Translations under genes and position numbers: made by a program
In this document: positions 15,158 through 17,877 of the stretch, piece by piece
Position numbering within the stretch: the stretch's first letter is position 1
Layout of the letters: each line of letters begins with the position of its first letter
NCBI GenBank assembly: GCA_009668925.1
Contig: SBEK01000073.1
Span: 1-17,877 of the forward strand
Source: Deltaproteobacteria bacterium
GTDB taxonomy: Bacteria; Desulfobacterota; Syntrophia; Syntrophales; Smithellaceae
DNA length: 17,877 nt
Direction: 5' to 3'
Notes under the pieces: generated by a model
Database searches by the model: none
What the model saw: only the letters and a program-made list of their open reading frames with translations
What the model was told of the DNA's origin: nothing

Positions 15158-15448
15158 ATGCAACATTCTTATGTTTACATTTTGGCAAGTCAGAAGAATG
15201 GTACTTTGTACGTAGGCGTCACGAGTGATTTGGCGAAACGCATTTATGAACATAAAAATGACTTGATAGACGGGTTTTCAAAAAAATATAATGTTCATAA
15301 TTTGGTTTACTATGAAGTTCATTCGGAAATAGAAGAGGCAATAAGCCGAGAAAAACAGATCAAGAAATGGAACAGAGAATGGTAACTGAGATTGATAGAG
15401 GAAAAGAACGCTGAATGGAACGATTTGTATGATGACATTCTTCAGTAA
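15158..15448 (+). pseudogene. GIY-YIG nuclease (UPF0213/YhbQ-like) with in-frame stop
   Basis: Residues 1-75 form a standard small GIY-YIG nuclease: YVYILAS (GIY half), TLYVGVTSDLAKRIYEH (YIG half with the Arg), then E(H)KN, VYYE and REKQIKKWNREW. Codon 76 is TAA (15383-15385), but the same frame continues LRLIEEKNAEWNDLYDDILQ to a second stop at 15446-15448. Relatives normally read ...NREWKxxLIEExNPEWxDLYDDI, so one AAA/AAG-to-TAA change would explain it. The 75-aa product keeps the nuclease core and might work, or the gene is decaying. No Shine-Dalgarno is visible; ATG at 15146 is an alternative start. It sits between two perfect inverted REP copies. Confidence 0.85.
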
Positions 15449-15474
15449 AGAACGGAAGCAATTGTTTAATAGGT

Positions 15475-15502
15475 ACTGGATTCCCGCCTCCGCGGGAATG
15501 AC
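15475..15502 (-). repeat. REP palindrome, right boundary of GIY-YIG cassette
   Basis: 28 nt beginning ACTGGATTCCCGCC, identical to 15111-15138 on the opposite strand with no mismatch. It ends 15 nt before the cobA-hemD ATG. Confidence 0.9.
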
Positions 15503-15517
15503 TCGGTGCATCTGTTT

Positions 15518-17062
15518 ATGATTCAGAAAAAGAAACCGGGAAAAGTTTATATCATCGGGGCGGGGCCCGGAGATCCGGGGCTGATTACGCTCAAAGCGAT
15601 CGAGTGCCTCAGCCTGGCCGATGTCGTGATCTACGACAATCTCGTGAATGAAGACCTGCTGAAATACGCGAACGCCCAGGCTCGTTTCATTTATGCGGGA
15701 AAAAAGGGCGGCGATCACACGCTTTCGCAGGATAAAATCAATGAACTCCTCGCCGCGGAAGCCCTGACCGGCCAGACGGTCGCCCGTCTCAAGGGCGGCG
15801 ATCCGTTTATTTTCGGGCGCGGCGGCGAAGAAGCCGAGGTGCTGGTGGAAAAGGGGGTGCCCTTTGAAGTCATTCCCGGCGTCACGTCGGCGATTGCGGT
15901 TCCCGCTTATGCCGGCATTCCGCTCACGCACCGGGGGCTCACGTCAACGGTGGCCTTTATCACGGGCCATGAAGATCCGACCAAGGAGCAAAGCGATATC
16001 GACTGGCAGGCGCTTGTCGGCATCGGCACGCTGGTCTTTCTGATGGGTGTAAAGAACCTGGGCGAGATCACCGGAGCGCTGATGGCCTGCGGCAAGCCGG
16101 CCCAAACGCCGGCGGCCCTGATTCGCCGCGGCACGACGCCGCATCAGCAAATCCTCGCCGGGACGCTGGCAACCATCGCCGATCTGGCGCGGGCCAATAC
16201 ATTCAAGCCTCCGGCCATTCTCGTGGTGGGCCCGGTTGTTGACCTGAGGCAGACACTGCGCTGGTTTGATGTGAAACCGCTTTTCGGCAAAGGCGTCGTC
16301 ATCACCCGGCCCGAAAGGCAAGCCGACGATCTGGCGGGGCGGCTTATGGCCGAGGGGGCAAGTCCCATAGCTTTCCCAACGATCGGTATTGAACCGCCTG
16401 ACGACTGGAGCGAATTGGACCAGGCGATTGCGGCATTGGAATCCTTCCAGTGGCTGATTTTCACCAGCGCCAACGGCGTGCAATTCTTTTTTAACCGCCT
16501 CAGGGAAAAGGGCGGGGACGTCCGCGACCTGAAAGGGATCAAAATATGCTGCATCGGCCCGGCCACGGCCAAGCAGATTTCCGACCGGGGCCTCCGGGTG
16601 GACCTGATGCCCGATGAATTCATCGCCGAAGGCATTTTGAAATCATTTGCACCGCTGGACTTGCGGGGCATGAAGATTCTGATCCCGCGGGCGGCAAAGG
16701 CGCGCGATATTCTGCCCGAGACCCTGAAAAAACAGGGAGCCGCCGTGGAGGTCGTCACGGCTTATCAGACGGTCAACTCCGGACGAAAAAAAGAAGAGCT
16801 CGCGGAAAAGATCGCCGCGGGTGACGTGGATGTCGTCACCTTTACCAGTTCATCGACGGTGACTAACTTTATCGACATCATGGGCAAGGATTATGCGCTG
16901 CCGCCGCATGTAAGAATCGCCTGCATCGGCCCCGTAACGGCGGCAACCGCCAAAAAGGCGGGTTTCAAGGTCGATATTCAACAGGACAAATATACGATGG
17001 AGGGCCTGGTGCAGTCCCTTGTCGAATATTTTCAAAATGAATCGTCCCACACGGACGAGTAA
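15518..17062 (+). CDS. cobA-hemD: Fused uroporphyrinogen-III C-methyltransferase and uroporphyrinogen-III synthase
   Basis: 514-aa bifunctional enzyme. The N-terminal SUMT half (about 1-245) makes precorrin-2 from uroporphyrinogen III with [40 protein letters not shown] (89-105), [27 protein letters not shown] and LVVGPVV are all present. The C-terminal HemD half (about 255-505) closes hydroxymethylbilane to uroporphyrinogen [40 protein letters not shown] and VTFTSSSTV. Such fusions are common in anaerobes. The start is uncertain: ATG 15518 and GTG 15506 are both in frame, and neither has a normal ribosome binding site because a REP copy ends at 15502. It is 9 nt ahead of ahbC. It provides precorrin-2 to the dehydrogenase at 11056. 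Confidence 0.96.
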   Translation: MIQKKKPGKVYIIGAGPGDPGLITLKAIECLSLADVVIYDNLVNEDLLKYANAQARFIYAGKKGGDHTLSQDKINELLAAEALTGQTVARLKGGDPFIFGRGGEEAEVLVEKGVPFEVIPGVTSAIAVPAYAGIPLTHRGLTSTVAFITGHEDPTKEQSDIDWQALVGIGTLVFLMGVKNLGEITGALMACGKPAQTPAALIRRGTTPHQQILAGTLATIADLARANTFKPPAILVVGPVVDLRQTLRWFDVKPLFGKGVVITRPERQADDLAGRLMAEGASPIAFPTIGIEPPDDWSELDQAIAALESFQWLIFTSANGVQFFFNRLREKGGDVRDLKGIKICCIGPATAKQISDRGLRVDLMPDEFIAEGILKSFAPLDLRGMKILIPRAAKARDILPETLKKQGAAVEVVTAYQTVNSGRKKEELAEKIAAGDVDVVTFTSSSTVTNFIDIMGKDYALPPHVRIACIGPVTAATAKKAGFKVDIQQDKYTMEGLVQSLVEYFQNESSHTDE

Positions 17063-17071
17063 GGCAAAGTT

Positions 17072-17877
17072 ATGATCGGTATTTCGAAATTATACTGCGG
17101 AGCGGTGGAGCCGTCCGACGTGCTGCGCTATAACAGGCATTCGGGCAAGCTTCCGTCGCACCTGCTGCAGTTTTCGTCGGACAAAAAACCGGTGGTGGTC
17201 TGGAACATGACGCGCCGCTGCAACTTGAAGTGCATCCACTGCTATTCCAATTCCGCCGATGTCGACTACCCCGAGGAGTTGACCACCGAGGAGGGCAAGC
17301 GGATGATTGACGACCTGGCGGCGTTCGGCGCCCCGGTCATTTTGTTTTCCGGCGGCGAACCGCTCATGCGGCAAGACCTCCTGGAACTGGCGCGCTACGC
17401 GACGGACAAAGGCCTGCGCGCGGTGATTTCCACCAACGGAACGCTTATTACCAGAGAGATTGCGGCCGAACTCAAAAAGATCGGCTTGTCCTATGTGGGC
17501 GTGAGCCTCGACGGCCTGCAAAAGACGCATGACCGTTTCCGCGGCACGAAAGGTGCGTTTGCCAAGGCGATCGAAGGCATCCGCAACTGCCGTGACGCCG
17601 GCATCAAGGTCGGGCTCCGGTTCACGGTGAACAAGCACAATCTGGCCGATGTTGCCGATATGTTCGATTTGCTCAAGAGCGAAAAGATCGAACGGTTGTG
17701 CTTTTATCATCTTGTCTATACGGGCCGCGGCTCCAAACTGCGCGAGGAGGACCTGACCCATGAAGAGGCGCGCAAGCTCCTGGACCTCATCGCCGCAAAA
17801 ACGAAAAAAATGTTCGACGACGGACTGGCGCCGGAAATCCTGACCGTGGACAACCACGCCGACGGCCCGTATCTGTA
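17072..17877 (+). CDS. ahbC: 12,18-didecarboxysiroheme deacetylase (radical SAM), partial
   Basis: The first 268 residues of a protein cut by the window end. Seen: MIGISKLYCGAVEPSD, SGKLPSHLLQFS and KKPVVVWNMTRRC50NLKC54IHC57Y with the radical SAM Cys triad, LFSGGEPLMR (GGEP 94-97), STNGTLIT, VSLDGLQKTHDRFRG, FYHLVYTGRG and LTVDNHADGPYL. These stretches agree with AhbC of sulfate reducers, which removes the two acetate side chains of 12,18-didecarboxysiroheme to give Fe-coproporphyrin III in the siroheme-dependent heme pathway. NirJ of heme d1 synthesis is the closest alternative, but the operon favours AhbC. AhbA/B and AhbD would have to lie outside the window. Confidence 0.93.
   Translation, partial: MIGISKLYCGAVEPSDVLRYNRHSGKLPSHLLQFSSDKKPVVVWNMTRRCNLKCIHCYSNSADVDYPEELTTEEGKRMIDDLAAFGAPVILFSGGEPLMRQDLLELARYATDKGLRAVISTNGTLITREIAAELKKIGLSYVGVSLDGLQKTHDRFRGTKGAFAKAIEGIRNCRDAGIKVGLRFTVNKHNLADVADMFDLLKSEKIERLCFYHLVYTGRGSKLREEDLTHEEARKLLDLIAAKTKKMFDDGLAPEILTVDNHADGPYL

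Noticed and set aside
1..17877. CRISPR array, tRNA or rRNA genes
   Set aside because: The repeats are palindromic REP units without regular spacers, and no tRNA T-loop/anticodon arrangement or rRNA core sequence was seen on either strand.

Overview
The window looks like a chromosomal segment of an anaerobic, probably syntrophic or sulfate-reducer-like deltaproteobacterium (Syntrophus/Smithella type). This placement is inferred from gene content: a glycyl radical enzyme (GRE) with its own activase, a siroheme-to-heme cluster that runs into ahbC (the alternative, siroheme-dependent heme route), TTG starts, and dense GC-rich palindromic REP-like repeats. No rRNA, tRNA or CRISPR array was seen.

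Region 1 (1-5334) holds a short, divergent GRE (18-2117) and a radical-SAM GRE activase with two ferredoxin-like clusters (4426-5334) on the same strand. Between them lie about 2.3 kb of repeats and a complete IS1182-type insertion sequence (about 2552-4279). The IS sits in the loop of a REP palindrome, and extra solo copies of its end sequence lie on both sides. The GRE and activase probably form one functional pair that insertion has separated.

Region 2 (5335-8507) is loosely packed. It has a 185-aa soluble protein with a possible V4R/DUF2378-like fold and a candidate sigma-54 promoter upstream, a small C-x2-C protein on the minus strand, a 43-codon remnant of a DegP/HtrA-type C-terminus, and a 322-aa outer-membrane beta-barrel with signal peptide.

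Region 3 (8464-10555, minus strand) carries small genes: a 63-aa hypothetical protein, a SHOCT-domain membrane or lipoprotein, a 99-aa hypothetical protein, and a UspA-like protein followed by a clear Rho-independent terminator.

Region 4 (10785-17877, plus strand) is a tetrapyrrole operon. A GC-rich structured leader and a 21-codon Cys-rich micro-ORF precede precorrin-2 dehydrogenase, a HemX/CcsA-like membrane protein, hemA, hemC, a cobA-hemD fusion and ahbC (cut by the window end). Together they convert glutamyl-tRNA to uroporphyrinogen III, then precorrin-2, sirohydrochlorin/siroheme and on toward heme. The otherwise tight operon is broken between hemC and cobA-hemD by about 770 bp of REP palindromes and a GIY-YIG nuclease cassette. 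That cassette is bounded by two perfect 28-nt inverted REP copies, and the nuclease gene has an in-frame stop near its 3' end.

The observations most worth following are the atypical GRE active site, the REP-bounded GIY-YIG cassette, and the repeated IS-end/REP modules.
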